From Croceicoccus ponticola (GTDB lineage Bacteria > Pseudomonadota > Alphaproteobacteria > Sphingomonadales > Sphingomonadaceae): a stretch of 64,000 bases of DNA. This document shows positions 50,104-60,719 of this stretch, piece after piece. Each line of letters opens with the position of its first letter. Position 1 is the stretch's first letter. Below the pieces are notes generated by a model. That model was not told the origin of the DNA. It worked only from the letters and a program-made list of their open reading frames with translations, and did not search any database. The position numbers and the translations under genes were made by a program. The stretch covers positions 620,001-684,000 of the forward strand of contig NZ_RXOL01000001.1 in the NCBI RefSeq assembly GCF_004004515.1, read 5' to 3'.

Positions 50104-50865
50104 ATGGAAATTGAACTCTGGCTGATCGTCGTGCTGACCTGCGTCGCCGTATTCACCGGCTTTCTCGACGCCGTGGCGGGTGGTGGGGGGCTCGTCATGA
50201 TGCCGGCCCTGCTGTTTGCGGGACTGCCGCCATCGCTGGCATTGGGGACAAACAAGATCCAGTCTTTGGCGGGCACGACGATGGCGCTGCGCAATTTTGC
50301 CCGTGCAGGCCTTGTCGATTGGCGCAAGGAAAAGTGGCTGGTGCTGATCGTCTTCGTCGGGGCCGGCGTCGGTTCGCTGATGATTCAGCTGATTTCGGCG
50401 CGGATACTCGAACTCATGGTCCCGCTCCTCCTCACCGGCGTTGCGCTCTACGTGATTTTTTCGCCCCGCATGGACGATACGAAACGACACGAGCTGTTGT
50501 CGCGCAAGGGCTATGCTCCGGTCGCCACGGCCATCGGGTTCTACGACGGGTTTTTCGGCCCCGGTACGGGCAGCTTTTTTGCCGCAACCTTCGTCGGCTT
50601 GCGTGGCGAAGGACTAACCCGTGCGACCGGCCATGCAAAACTGCTCAACGTGGCGACCAACGTTGCCAGCGTGCTGATATTCGCGCTGGGCGGAAAGATC
50701 GTCTGGCTGCTCGGCCTTGCCATGGCCGTCGGGTCGATGACCGGCTCATGGATCGGATCGCGCTTTGCGGTACGGCATGGGGCGAAGCTGATCAGGCCGC
50801 TGTTGGTCACGATCAGCCTGCTGCTGACGGCCAAGCTGCTTTACAACTGGTTTGTCCCGTCCTGA
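50104..50865 (+). CDS. TauE/SafE-family (TSUP) membrane transporter
   Basis: A 253-residue inner-membrane protein with about eight hydrophobic helices. The two-fold TSUP repeat is visible: FLDAVAGGGGLVMMPALLFAGLPPSLALGTNKIQS in the first half and GFYDGFFGPGTGSFFAATFVGL with TGHAKLLNVATN in the second. Family members export sulphite, sulphoacetate or related organosulphur anions; the substrate here is not evident. It is divergent from the AlkB-like gene with only 43 bases between them. Confidence 0.88.
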   Translation: MEIELWLIVVLTCVAVFTGFLDAVAGGGGLVMMPALLFAGLPPSLALGTNKIQSLAGTTMALRNFARAGLVDWRKEKWLVLIVFVGAGVGSLMIQLISARILELMVPLLLTGVALYVIFSPRMDDTKRHELLSRKGYAPVATAIGFYDGFFGPGTGSFFAATFVGLRGEGLTRATGHAKLLNVATNVASVLIFALGGKIVWLLGLAMAVGSMTGSWIGSRFAVRHGAKLIRPLLVTISLLLTAKLLYNWFVPS

Positions 50866-50890
50866 TCGCGCTGACCCAACGGGCCCCGTT

Positions 50891-51811
50891 TCAAAAATCG
50901 TAGATCAGGGTAACCCGCGAAAGCGTGTCGGTCTTGGCCGCATCGTCGGGCGGGCTGGTGTCGTGCTCGACCCGGTACGACAGTCGCGCCGACAAACCGC
51001 CGCCAATGCCCGCCTCCACCCCGGTTAGGCTGGTTAACGTGCTGTTCTGATGCTGGACATAGGCGGATGCGGCCTGCGTCAGGCTAAGCTTGTCAGTGAA
51101 GCGCCAATCCAGATCGAGCACGCCGAGCCCCGCGATGAAACGTTCGTCGGGCTCTCCGATCAGGGACGACCGGCGATAGGCCGGGCCACCCTTAAATTCC
51201 AGCTTCAGCTGCTTGCGATCGAAAATGCGATAGCCGACGCCGCCCGATAACGAATAGCGCGCAGCGATGCCCTGCACCCGGTCCCGCTCCACCTGCGCAA
51301 GGCCATAGACGAAAGCGCGGTCGGCGATGTCGATGCTGGGTTCATAGGCGGCGAGGAATCGTTCGCGAGTGGTTTCGCCATCGGAGCGCTGATAATCGGC
51401 CTGCGCGCGCAATTTGTGGCGCCAGTCGATTCCGATCCGCGCCAGCGCAAGCGAGGCGGTGCCGCCGATGTCGTTGCTGTTGCCGGTGGTGCGCAGAGCG
51501 CCAAGCTCGCCCTTCCCTTCCCAGCGATCGAACATGCTTGCGATGCGGAGCGCCTCAAGCTTGCGCAACTCCTCATCTTCCCGCCGTTTGGCGATCAGTC
51601 CGTCGAACAGTGCCTTGCGCTGATCGAGCTCGCCATCCGCTTCGGGATAGGCCGCGCGCGCGGCGGCAAGGACGGCCGCGACCTGATCGGGATTGCCTGT
51701 TGCCTCTGCCGCCGAAATCATCTTCAGTACTGGTTCGGGCAGTTCGGCGTGGGCCGTCGCGGGTGCGACAAGGAAAATTGCGGCAAAAATCAGTGTGACG
51801 GCCCTGTTCAT
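50891..51811 (-). CDS. DUF481 outer-membrane-like protein
   Basis: A 306-residue exported protein. Signal peptide MNRAVTLIFAAIFLVAPATAHA, then a helical N-terminal domain (about 25-95, with two KR/E-rich helices), and a C-terminal beta-rich domain from about 100 with alternating hydrophobic residues that ends in the aromatic VTLIYDF, the usual outer-membrane beta-signal. The DUF481 (YdiY-like) domain matches GELGALRTTGNSNDIGGTASLAL onwards. It probably forms a small beta-barrel. It follows the ABC transporter genes on the same strand with a 19-base gap. Confidence 0.85.
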   Translation of the reverse strand: MNRAVTLIFAAIFLVAPATAHAELPEPVLKMISAAEATGNPDQVAAVLAAARAAYPEADGELDQRKALFDGLIAKRREDEELRKLEALRIASMFDRWEGKGELGALRTTGNSNDIGGTASLALARIGIDWRHKLRAQADYQRSDGETTRERFLAAYEPSIDIADRAFVYGLAQVERDRVQGIAARYSLSGGVGYRIFDRKQLKLEFKGGPAYRRSSLIGEPDERFIAGLGVLDLDWRFTDKLSLTQAASAYVQHQNSTLTSLTGVEAGIGGGLSARLSYRVEHDTSPPDDAAKTDTLSRVTLIYDF

Positions 51812-51830
51812 GGCCCCGCCCGCTATCAGA

Positions 51831-52600
51831 TCAGTCGCGCAAGCGCCAACCCGTCTTGAATATCCACCAGATCGCGGTCACGCATCCGGCAAGAAACACC
51901 AAAGTCAGCCCAAGGGCGACGCCGATTGAGATGTCGGCCTGACCAAAAAACGTCCAGCGCAAGCCGTTTACGAGATAAACGATGGGATTGAAGAGCGCGA
52001 CCGTCCGCCACGGTTCAGCCAGCATGTCGATAGAATAGAACGTGCCGCCAAGGAAAGTCAGCGGGGTCAGAATCAACAGCGGCACCATCTGCAATTTCTC
52101 GAAACCGTCGGCCCAAAGGCCAAGGATGAAGCCGAACAGTGAGAATGCCGACGCAACGAGCACGATGTAGAAGAACGCGAAGAACGGGTGGACGATGTGA
52201 TAATCCACAAACAGGTTTGCCGTCAGCAAGATGATCCCGGCGATGATCAGCGATTTGGTCACCGCCGCGCCGACGAAGCCGACCAGCGTTTCCGCCACGC
52301 TGACCGGCGCGGACAGCAATTCGTAGATCGCGCCGGTAAAGCGCGGCATATAGATGCCGAAGCTGCCGTTCGACGTGCTTTCGGACAGCAGCGTGAGCAG
52401 CAGCAGGCCGGGCACGATGAATGCGCCGTAACCGATGCCGCCGACTTCCTGCATCCGCCCGCCGATCGCCGCGCCAAACACGATGAAATAAAGGCAGGTG
52501 GTCAGCACCGGCGAAATGATCGTGCCGAACACGGTGCGCCATGCGCGCGCGACCTCACGCTTGTAGATCGCAAGCGCGCTGCGGTGGTTGAAGCCGAGGA

Positions 52601-52604
<4 letters not shown>
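51831..52604 (-). CDS. ABC-2 type exporter permease
   Basis: A 257-residue permease with six membrane helices and the ABC-2 signature around ALFNPIVYLVNGLRWTFFG. An N-terminal amphipathic segment (NHRSALAIYKREVARAWRTVFG) precedes TM1. Its start overlaps the ATPase stop by 4 bases, so both form one transporter. The pair resembles E. coli YadG/YadH. Substrate unknown. Confidence 0.9.
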
Positions 52605-53563
<959 letters not shown>

Positions 53564-53647
53564 CGCGGCAATGTGATGCGCCCCCTGCCGATTGCAAGAG
53601 TAGTGTCCGACGTGCCGGTCCGATCATTTCGCGGGTGCAACGCCGAA

Positions 53648-53661
53648 TTGACGCAAGTCAA
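53648..53661. promoter_or_regulatory. FNR/FixK-like dyad
   Basis: TTGACGCAAGTCAA is a perfect 5-4-5 dyad close to the alphaproteobacterial FnrL/FixK box (TTGA-N6-TCAA). It lies 85 bases upstream of the ABC ATPase start on the minus strand. On the plus strand a TAGTAT hexamer (53687-53692) sits where a -10 would be if the box activated plus-strand transcription. Confidence 0.5.
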
Positions 53662-53698
53662 TGAAGCTCGCCACCTGATCGCGCATTAGTATCCATGC

Positions 53699-53770
53699 AT
53701 GGGCCGATCTCGGTTCGTGTCTTCTCCCACTCAAAGGGCCCGCGTCGACAAGATGCGGGCCTCCTTTTTA
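53699..53770 (+). ncRNA. Candidate small RNA
   Basis: Hypothetical transcript of about 70 bases between two minus-strand genes. Evidence is indirect: a -10-like TAGTAT at 53687-53692, an FNR-like box centred about 44 bases before the presumed start, a pyrimidine-rich stretch (GTCTTCTCCCACTC, 53719-53732) that could act as an anti-Shine-Dalgarno, and an intrinsic terminator with five T at the end. No match to a known RNA family is claimed. The hairpin could instead only serve queA. Confidence 0.3.
53737..53769 (+). terminator. Plus-strand intrinsic terminator upstream of queA stop
   Basis: GGCCCGC (53737-53743) pairs with GCGGGCC (53755-53761) around an 11-base loop; TCC and five T follow on the plus strand. 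On the minus strand the same stem lies 11 bases after the queA stop but is followed only by CCTTTGAG, so it terminates better in the plus direction, where no gene is annotated. Confidence 0.65.
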
Positions 53771-53772
53771 TT

Positions 53773-54816
53773 TCAAGGGAGCAGCAGCGATCCGTCGCCA
53801 TAGCTGTAGAAGCGATAGCCCTGTTCTATCGCATGGGCATAAGTGGCCTGCATCCTGTCCAGACCCATCAGCGCGCTGACCAGCATGAACAGCGTCGATT
53901 TGGGCAAGTGGAAGTTCGTCATCAGCCCGTCGATCGCGCGAAAGCGATAGCCCGGCGTGATGAAGATCGCGGTGTCGCCTTCGAATGGCTGGATCGTGCC
54001 GTACTCGTCCGCCGCGCTTTCCAGCACGCGCAGCGATGTCGTGCCGACCGCGATTACGCGATTGCCCCGCGCCCGCGCGGCGTTCAGCCGGGCGGCGGTG
54101 GCGGCATCCATGCGGCCCCATTCGCTGTGCATGGCGTGGTCTGCGGTATCCTCTGCCTTTACCGGTAGGAACGTGCCCGCCCCGACATGCAGGGTAAGCG
54201 TTTCGCGCATCACCCCTGCTGCGTCGAGCGCGGCGATCAGGTCGGGCGTGAAATGCAGCGCGGCCGTCGGCGCAGCAACAGCACCGTCATGCTGCGCGAA
54301 CATCGTTTGGTAATCTTCGCGGTCCGCAGCGTCCGTTTCGCGTTTTCCCGCGATATAGGGCGGTAGCGGCATCCGGCCTGCACGCTCGAGCAGGACTTCG
54401 ACCGGCTCGTCACCTTCGAAAGCCAGCGTGAAACTGCCGTCAGCGTGGCGCATCTCCGCAATTGCGGTGACTTGCGCCGGGAAATCGATGCGGTCGCCTT
54501 CGCGCAAACGCTTGGCATTGCGGATGAACGCCTGCCAGCGGCGTAGGTCGATCCGTTTGTGCAAGGTCGCGCCGATCCGTGCGCCCTGCCCGTCATGACC
54601 GCCGCGCGTTCCTTCGAGCTGCGCCGGGATAACGCGGGTATCGTTGAAAACCAGCACGTCCCCTGCCCGCAGCACCTGAGGCAATTCGCGCATGACGCGA
54701 TCGTTGAACGGCGCGTCGCCGTCGACCACCAGCAGGCGCGCGGCATCGCGCGGGCGCGCGGGGCGCAACGCTATGCGTTCGGGGGGGAGTTCGAAATCGA
54801 AAAGGTCAACGCGCAT
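53773..54816 (-). CDS. queA: S-adenosylmethionine:tRNA ribosyltransferase-isomerase
   Basis: Adds the epoxycyclopentanediol ring to preQ1 in tRNA, giving epoxyqueuosine. 347 residues. Family blocks: [29 protein letters not shown], then [23 protein letters not shown] and [25 protein letters not shown], and the C-terminal [17 protein letters not shown]. It precedes the minus-strand run of cyclophilin, coaD, ispA and xseB, of which it is the last gene. Confidence 0.97.
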   Translation of the reverse strand: MRVDLFDFELPPERIALRPARPRDAARLLVVDGDAPFNDRVMRELPQVLRAGDVLVFNDTRVIPAQLEGTRGGHDGQGARIGATLHKRIDLRRWQAFIRNAKRLREGDRIDFPAQVTAIAEMRHADGSFTLAFEGDEPVEVLLERAGRMPLPPYIAGKRETDAADREDYQTMFAQHDGAVAAPTAALHFTPDLIAALDAAGVMRETLTLHVGAGTFLPVKAEDTADHAMHSEWGRMDAATAARLNAARARGNRVIAVGTTSLRVLESAADEYGTIQPFEGDTAIFITPGYRFRAIDGLMTNFHLPKSTLFMLVSALMGLDRMQATYAHAIEQGYRFYSYGDGSLLLP

Positions 54817-54888
54817 CGGACCTGCCGCCTAGCGGGCCGGATGCGCGTTGGAAAGTGTCTTGGGGGCAAACCGCCGCGTACGTCGCGT

Positions 54889-55638
54889 TCAGTCGGCCAC
54901 TTCGTCCCCAGCAGGAGACGTCGTGATGTCACCCCCCGCCGGCAGCGGAGCGGACAGCATGTCAGACGTGATCTTGCCAGTCATCGGAGTCGTCACCGGC
55001 GGCGCCTTGTGGTCGCTTGCGAGCGATGCCTGAAGGATCTTCGTCGGGTTCGCAGGCGGCTGGCCGCGCTGAACCTGGTCGACGAACTGCATCCCCGCGA
55101 TCACGCGGCCGAAGTTCGTATATTTCCGGTCGAGCTGCATCGTGGGATAAAACACGATGAAGAACTGGCTATTGGCCGAATCGTCGTTGCTGCCTTCGCG
55201 GGCCGCGGCGACCGATCCGCGCAAGTGCGGCACGCGATTGAATTCGGCGGTAAGGTCGGGAAGTTCGGACCCGCCCATGCCGGTGCCGGTCGGATCACCG
55301 GTCTGAGCCATGAACCCTTCGATCACGCGGTGAAAGATGACGCCGTCATAGAAACCCTGACGGGTCAGCGTCTTGATTCGATCGACATGGGTGGGCGCCC
55401 ACTGCGGCTTCAATCGGATAGCGACGCGCCCGCCGTTCGACAGGTCGAGCAGCAGGATGTTTTCCTGATCAATTTCGAGCGACGGCTCGACCGTCCAGAA
55501 ATCCCTGAACTGCGCAGCCGCATCTTCCCCCGTCTTTACGCCGGCCTGATCCTGCGCAAAGGCGGGCGTTACGGAAAGAGTGGCAAGACCGAACGCGGCG
55601 CTGGCAAGAGCGGCGCGGGCACTGAGGCGGAAGTTCAT
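54889..55638 (-). CDS. Exported cyclophilin-type peptidyl-prolyl isomerase
   Basis: A 249-residue protein with a signal peptide ending in PAFAQD (cleavage about residue 28), then a cyclophilin domain: FYDGVIFHRVIEGFMAQTGDPTGTGMGGSELPDLTAEF, NSQFFIVFYPTMQLDRKYTNFGRVIAGMQFVDQV. The catalytic Arg in FHRVIEGFMAQTGD is present. Two extra segments flank the core, an N-terminal EPSLEIDQENILLLDLSNGG strand pair and a Pro/Thr-rich C-terminus. It should act in the periplasm on folding of exported proteins. Confidence 0.94.
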   Translation of the reverse strand: MNFRLSARAALASAAFGLATLSVTPAFAQDQAGVKTGEDAAAQFRDFWTVEPSLEIDQENILLLDLSNGGRVAIRLKPQWAPTHVDRIKTLTRQGFYDGVIFHRVIEGFMAQTGDPTGTGMGGSELPDLTAEFNRVPHLRGSVAAAREGSNDDSANSQFFIVFYPTMQLDRKYTNFGRVIAGMQFVDQVQRGQPPANPTKILQASLASDHKAPPVTTPMTGKITSDMLSAPLPAGGDITTSPAGDEVAD

Positions 55639-55761
55639 CTGGCGAAAGCATCCCGTGAGTTATCTTGCTGCGGCAATTAGCCGTAACAATGTGACGTGGC
55701 AATGAATGAGGGGGCCAATGAGGACGCTCATGAAGCATAGGGACGAAGGTGCTGTCCCCGC

Positions 55762-56289
55762 TCAATAATCGCCCTTGCGTCCTTGCCTGTCGACCCGAGC
55801 GATTACGTCAGGGCAGACCGCTGCGCTGACGAAGCGGCTGATGTCGCCCCCGAACTGCGCGATTTCCTTGACCAGTTTCGATGCGATCGGCTGCAACGAC
55901 ACGTCTGCCATCAGGAACACCGTTTCTATACCAGGATCGAGCTGCTGGTTCATGCCCGCCATCTGGTATTCGTATTCGAAATCGGCCACCGCCCGCAGCC
56001 CGCGGATGATGACGGTCGCGCCCACTTTCTGGGCGAACTTGATGAGCAGCGCGTTGAAACCGACGACCCGCACGTTTTCGATGCCCAGCGCCTCAACCTC
56101 GCGAACCACCATCTGCATCCGTTCTTCGGGCGTGAACATCGGGTCCTTCGAAGGATTGGTAGTCACGCCGATAATCAGTTCGTCGACCAACTTCGATCCA
56201 CGCCGGATGATATCCTGATGACCCAGCGTTATGGGATCGAACGTCCCCGGATAGATTCCGATGCGCTTTTCCCCGATAAGCTTTTCCAA
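55762..56289 (-). CDS. coaD: Phosphopantetheine adenylyltransferase
   Basis: Fourth step of coenzyme A synthesis: pantetheine phosphate plus ATP gives dephospho-CoA. 175 residues with the nucleotidyltransferase motif GTFDPITLGHQDII, KVGATVIIRGLRAVADFEYEYQMAGMNQQL and MADVSLQPIASKLVKEIAQFGGDISRFV (the ISSxxVKE-like block reads IASKLVKE). The protein begins MEKLIGEKRIGIYPGTFDP. It is part of the minus-strand run with ispA upstream and cyclophilin downstream. Confidence 0.97.
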   Translation of the reverse strand: MEKLIGEKRIGIYPGTFDPITLGHQDIIRRGSKLVDELIIGVTTNPSKDPMFTPEERMQMVVREVEALGIENVRVVGFNALLIKFAQKVGATVIIRGLRAVADFEYEYQMAGMNQQLDPGIETVFLMADVSLQPIASKLVKEIAQFGGDISRFVSAAVCPDVIARVDRQGRKGDY

Positions 56290-56336
56290 GCTCTGCTCCC
56301 CTTGTCTGCAGTCTTAAACTCGCGGATGCGCCGATA

Positions 56337-57263
56337 TCAGCGATCACGCTCCACGATATAGCGGGCGATGGCGCGCAGTACGTCTGCCTCTTCGCCATGC
56401 GAGGCGAGATGCCCGATCGCCTGCTCTACCAGCATGTGCGCCTGTTCGCGCGCTCGCTCGGCGCCCAAAAGCGACACGAACGTCGCCTTTCCGGCCACCG
56501 CGTCCTTGCGCAGCGCCTTGCCCGCCAGTTCCGCATCGCCTTCGTGGTCCAGCAGATCGTCCGCAATCTGGAACGCGAGGCCGATGTCGCGGGCGTAACT
56601 TTTCAGGTGCGCCCGCCCCTCTGGTGGCACGCGGCCCATGATCGCGCCCATTTCGACAGACGCGCCAAGCAGCGCGCCGGTCTTCAACTGCTGCAGTCGG
56701 GTGACGGTATGTAGATCGAAGCCGCCTTCGTTTTCGCCAGCCTGTTCGGCCATCATGTCCATCATCTGGCCGCCTGCCATGCCGTCCATGCCGCTGGCGC
56801 GCGCAAGCGTGGCGACGAGTTCGGAACGGATGAAGGGATCGGACGTCACTTGCGGGCTGACGAGAATGTCGAATGCCAGCGCATGCAACGCATCCCCGGC
56901 CAGCACTGCCGTAGCCTCGTCGAATTCGAGATGGACCGTCGGCCTGCCGTGGCGAAGGTCATCGTCGTCCATGCATGGCAGATCGTCATGGATCAACGAA
57001 TAGGCGTGGATCGCCTCGACCGCGCAACCTGCGCGGACCGCCGCATCGCGATCGACGCCGAACATTCCGGCGGTCGCCGTCACCAGCAAGGGGCGCAACC
57101 GCTTGCCGCCACCGATGGCGGCATGGCGCATCGCGGCAAACAGGCGAGCGCGGGCATCGTCGGGAACCGGGAGCAACAGATCGAAGTGATGATCCACATC
57201 CTCTCGGATAGAGGCCAGCGCGCTGCCCAACAGGTCGGAAACCGCCACGTCTTCGCTTGCCAT
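56337..57263 (-). CDS. ispA: Short-chain polyprenyl diphosphate (farnesyl) synthase
   Basis: Condenses isopentenyl diphosphate with allylic diphosphates to give farnesyl diphosphate. 308 residues from the ATG at 57263 (MASEDVAVSDLL); the longer upstream frame overlaps xseB and is not family-like. First Asp-rich motif LIHDDLPCMDDDDLRHGRPTVH and second Asp-rich motif FQIADDLLDHEGDAELAGK are intact. The two residues inserted in the first motif (DDLPCMDD) are typical of IspA. It lies 4 bases after xseB, a pairing also seen in E. coli. Confidence 0.95.
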   Translation of the reverse strand: MASEDVAVSDLLGSALASIREDVDHHFDLLLPVPDDARARLFAAMRHAAIGGGKRLRPLLVTATAGMFGVDRDAAVRAGCAVEAIHAYSLIHDDLPCMDDDDLRHGRPTVHLEFDEATAVLAGDALHALAFDILVSPQVTSDPFIRSELVATLARASGMDGMAGGQMMDMMAEQAGENEGGFDLHTVTRLQQLKTGALLGASVEMGAIMGRVPPEGRAHLKSYARDIGLAFQIADDLLDHEGDAELAGKALRKDAVAGKATFVSLLGAERAREQAHMLVEQAIGHLASHGEEADVLRAIARYIVERDR

Positions 57264-57267
57264 GTGA

Positions 57268-57519
57268 TCAGGCCTCTTCATCGAACGGGCGTGTGCCGAC
57301 CGGCGCGCCATCCGGCCCAGCAACGATCTTTTCGATCCGGGCCTGAGCCGCGTCGAGCCGCGCCTGGCAATGCGCCCGCAGTTTTTCGCCGCGTTCGTAA
57401 AGCGAAATCGATTCGTCGAGCGCAACCTCCCCGCTTTCGAGCCTGCGCACCACGTCCTCCAACGCTTTGAGCGCCTGTTCGTAGGTCATGTTTGCGATGT
57501 CATCATGGGGATCGTCCAT
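57268..57519 (-). CDS. xseB: Exodeoxyribonuclease VII small subunit
   Basis: Binds XseA to form the single-strand-specific exonuclease VII. 83 residues: a helical hairpin [55 protein letters not shown], which is the entire family core. The ATG at 57519 (MDDPHDDI) is preferred to the one 4 codons upstream. It is the first gene of the minus-strand run, divergent from purL. Confidence 0.95.
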   Translation of the reverse strand: MDDPHDDIANMTYEQALKALEDVVRRLESGEVALDESISLYERGEKLRAHCQARLDAAQARIEKIVAGPDGAPVGTRPFDEEA

Positions 57520-57637
57520 GGCGCATAGCAATGGCGAGACGGTCGCATGTGGTCAAGCTTCGCAAAAACCGGCACCCGAAATGGCTCGCAAGGAAATGGC
57601 TGGCACACTGGCGCAACGGTGGTTAAGGGCGCGAAGC

Positions 57638-59872
57638 ATGAGCGAGATCACTCCTGACGTCGTCGAGGCGCACGGCCTCTCCCCCGAAGAATACGAGCGC
57701 GTCCTGCGCGCGCTGGGCCGCGAGCCCAATCTCGTGGAGCTTGGCATCTTTTCGGTGATGTGGTCCGAGCATTGCTCGTACAAGTCTTCGCGCTTCCACC
57801 TGAAGAAACTGCCGACCGAGGCACCGTGGGTCATCTGCGGTCCGGGCGAGAACGCTGGCGTCATCGACATCGGCGAAGGCCCGGACGGGACAAAGCTGGC
57901 CGCGATCTTCAAGATGGAGAGCCACAACCACCCGTCCTACATCGAACCCTATCAGGGCGCGGCGACGGGCGTTGGCGGTATCTTGCGCGACGTGTTCACG
58001 ATGGGCGCGCGGCCGGTGGCCAACATGAATGCACTGCGTTTCGGGCGGCCCGACCATCCGAAGATGAAGCACCTGGTCAAGGGCGTGGTCGAAGGCATCG
58101 GCGGGTACGGCAACTGCGTCGGCGTGCCGACCGTGGGCGGCGAAACGAACTTTCACAAGGCGTACGACGGCAACATACTCGTCAACGCGATGACCGTCGG
58201 CGTCGCCGATGCGGACAAGATTTTCTATTCCGCAGCGACGGGCGTGGGTAATCCCATTGTCTATGTCGGATCCAAGACCGGCCGCGACGGCATCCACGGC
58301 GCCACGATGGCCAGCGCCGATTTTGGCGACGATATCGAGGAAAAGCGCCCGACGGTGCAGGTCGGCGATCCCTTCGTCGAAAAACTGCTGATCGAAGCCT
58401 GCCTCGAACTGATGGCCACCGACGCTATCGTCGCGATCCAGGACATGGGCGCGGCGGGTCTGACATCATCGTCGGTTGAAATGGCCACCAACGGCAAGGC
58501 GGGCATCCGGCTCGACATGGACATGGTCCCATGCCGCGAAGAGGGCATGACCCCTTACGAGATGATGCTGTCCGAATCGCAGGAACGCATGTTGATGGTG
58601 CTGAAGCCGGGCAAGGAAGCCATGGCGCAGGAAATCTTCACCAAGTGGGAGCTGGATTTCGCGGTCATCGGCGAAGTCACCGATACTCGCCACATGGTGC
58701 TGACGTTCGGCGGCGAAGTCGTTTGCGACATACCGCTCGGCCCGCTGGCGGCTGACGCGCCGGAATACGAACGACCCTATATCGGGCGTGAAGAATACGC
58801 CGAATGGGCAGGCACCACCCCGCTGGGTGATGTGCCCGAAAGCACCGATGTCGCAGGCGATCTGCGCAAGTTGCTGGCGACGCCAGACCTCGCATCGCGC
58901 AAGTGGATCTGGGAACAGTACGATTCGCAGGTGGGTGCGAACACGTTGCAGAAATCGGGCGGCGACGCGGCGGTCGTGCGCATTCACGGCACCAAAAAGG
59001 CGTTGGCGATCACCACCGACTGCACCCCGCGCTATTGCTATGCCGACCCTTACGAAGGGGGAAAGCAGGCCATCGCAGAGGCCTATCGCAACATTTCCGC
59101 TGTCGGCGCGACGCCGCTGGCGGTGACCAACTGCCTCAATTTCGGCAACCCGCAGCGGCCTGAGATCATGGCCCAATTCGTCGGCTGTCTTCAGGGTATG
59201 GGCGATGCCTGCCGCGCGCTGGATTTCCCCATCGTGTCGGGCAACGTCAGCCTTTATAACGAAAGCAAGGCGACCGGCGGCGGTTCGGCCATCCTGCCCA
59301 CGCCCGCAATCGGCGGCGTCGGACTGATGGAAGATCACGAAATCATGGCCACCATCGCGTTCAAGGCGCCAGGCCACCAGATCGTCGTCATCGGCGGCGA
59401 AAGCGGCCATCTTGGCCAGTCGCTGTACCTGCGCGAACTGCACGGCCGCGAAGAAGGCCCGCCCCCGCCTGTCGGGCTAGACCTTGCGAAACGCGCGGGC
59501 GAAACTGTGCGCCAGTTGATCGCCGACGGCATGGTCACAGCCGTACACGATTGTTCCGACGGGGGACTTGCCGTGGCACTGGCCGAAATGGCGCTGGCCG
59601 GCAACATCGGCTGCGCCGTCGCCATGCCCGCCGATCGCACCAGCCCTGCCGCGTTCTGGTTCGGAGAGGACCAGTCGCGCTATGTCGTCACGGCGGCAGA
59701 GGCCGAACCGATCCTCGAGGCCGCGGAAAAGGCCGGACTTGCCGCCATTGCATTGGGCGAAACCGGCAGCGAAACGGTCACGTTCCGCAGCCTTGCGGGC
59801 GAAAGCAATGTCGACATCGCGGACCTGCGGGAGGCGAGCGACAGCTTCTTCCGCGACTGGATGGAAGCGTAG
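57638..59872 (+). CDS. purL: Phosphoribosylformylglycinamidine synthase subunit PurL (small type)
   Basis: Fourth step of purine synthesis. 744 residues, so it is the small PurL that works with separate PurS and PurQ. Order: [40 protein letters not shown] at the N-terminus, the ATP-binding [35 protein letters not shown], the [14 protein letters not shown] block, and the second half-repeat with [33 protein letters not shown]. The frame extends 50 codons upstream, but [19 protein letters not shown] is the family start, preceded by AAGGGCG. Confidence 0.97.
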   Translation: MSEITPDVVEAHGLSPEEYERVLRALGREPNLVELGIFSVMWSEHCSYKSSRFHLKKLPTEAPWVICGPGENAGVIDIGEGPDGTKLAAIFKMESHNHPSYIEPYQGAATGVGGILRDVFTMGARPVANMNALRFGRPDHPKMKHLVKGVVEGIGGYGNCVGVPTVGGETNFHKAYDGNILVNAMTVGVADADKIFYSAATGVGNPIVYVGSKTGRDGIHGATMASADFGDDIEEKRPTVQVGDPFVEKLLIEACLELMATDAIVAIQDMGAAGLTSSSVEMATNGKAGIRLDMDMVPCREEGMTPYEMMLSESQERMLMVLKPGKEAMAQEIFTKWELDFAVIGEVTDTRHMVLTFGGEVVCDIPLGPLAADAPEYERPYIGREEYAEWAGTTPLGDVPESTDVAGDLRKLLATPDLASRKWIWEQYDSQVGANTLQKSGGDAAVVRIHGTKKALAITTDCTPRYCYADPYEGGKQAIAEAYRNISAVGATPLAVTNCLNFGNPQRPEIMAQFVGCLQGMGDACRALDFPIVSGNVSLYNESKATGGGSAILPTPAIGGVGLMEDHEIMATIAFKAPGHQIVVIGGESGHLGQSLYLRELHGREEGPPPPVGLDLAKRAGETVRQLIADGMVTAVHDCSDGGLAVALAEMALAGNIGCAVAMPADRTSPAAFWFGEDQSRYVVTAAEAEPILEAAEKAGLAAIALGETGSETVTFRSLAGESNVDIADLREASDSFFRDWMEA

Positions 59873-60119
59873 CGGGTCTGAGTGTCTGCCATGGGTGACA
59901 AAGGCGACGCCGTGTCACCTTGCCGACATAGCCTCTGAGGCGCGGAAATGCTGGGCTTGCGCCTGACCCATGACAGGTGACAGGTCGTGGGCGGTTTCTA
60001 CGATGGTAAAGAGCGGCGCATATTGTGACGCTCCGCTGCCGTGTAGGACAGCGAAATTTTGGCCGATCGTATGGCTGGTTTGGGGTGGAAAGCTGCCATC
60101 TGTAGGGTATGTTTCGCGG
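59873..60119. other. Intergenic region with repeated GGTGACA motifs
   Basis: 247 bases between purL and the DUF4304-like gene. GGTGACA (59894-59900) and its complement TGTCACC (59913-59919) form a 7-bp hairpin soon after purL; further copies of the same core occur at about 59976 and 60118. Otherwise no gene or promoter is clear. The region begins the lower-GC patch. Confidence 0.4.
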
Positions 60120-60676
60120 GTGACACAAACCAATCTGTCCAGAAAACTTGACGAGTTTCTCGAACCGCATGGTTTTGAACGCCATGGCAGGACGTGGGTA
60201 AGGTCACGCCCTCTGTTCTCTGACGTTATCGACGTCCAACGAGGCGCGTCAATCGGCGGCGTGACGATAAATATCGCCCTGATGCACACGCCGACATACG
60301 AACTTGTTTGGGGGAAGTCACCGACCCAGCCATTTTCTGAACCTGACTGCATAGTTCGCACTCGGCTTGGATTTCTGGTGAACGGACGAGACCACTGGTG
60401 GAAATCAATTATCCAATCTGATGTTGCCAATATGATGGAGGCACTAAGTTCCGCGGCCATCCCATTTTTTCAGAGTTTAAGAGCCTAGTGGACGTCGAGC
60501 GATGGCTGGCTGCATCACAAAATCATTATCCTCCGGAAGTGCTCTATCTTGTCGCCGTCAAGCATCAGTGCGGGGAGGACAAACAAGCTGCGGAGCTTGC
60601 CGACCAAGTCCTTTCGCGCACGATGAGTGAGGCGTGGAGGGAGCGCATCAGCCAAATGAGTGCGTTACTCAGCTAA
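60120..60676 (+). pseudogene. DUF4304-like gene split by a one-base frameshift
   Basis: The first part (GTG at 60120 to TAG at 60488, 122 codons) reads VTQTNLSRKLDEFLEPHGFERHGRTWVR then VIDVQRG and VTINIAL, the N-terminal pattern I associate with DUF4304 proteins. The end of that frame (IPFFQSLRA) is atypical, while the next frame from the same T-run reads FSEFKSLVDVERWLAASQ and continues to the TAA at 60674-60676 as a plausible helical C-terminus. The break lies in T6 (60465-60470); one extra T would restore a single protein of about 185 residues. It may be a pseudogene, a sequencing error or slippage-dependent. GC is about 51%, lower than neighbours. A second reading treats the tail as a separate GTG-started 62-codon gene (60488). 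Confidence 0.55.
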
Positions 60677-60719
60677 CATCCGCAACGAGGTCGTTAGCCG
60701 AAATCCGTCTTCACGCCCT

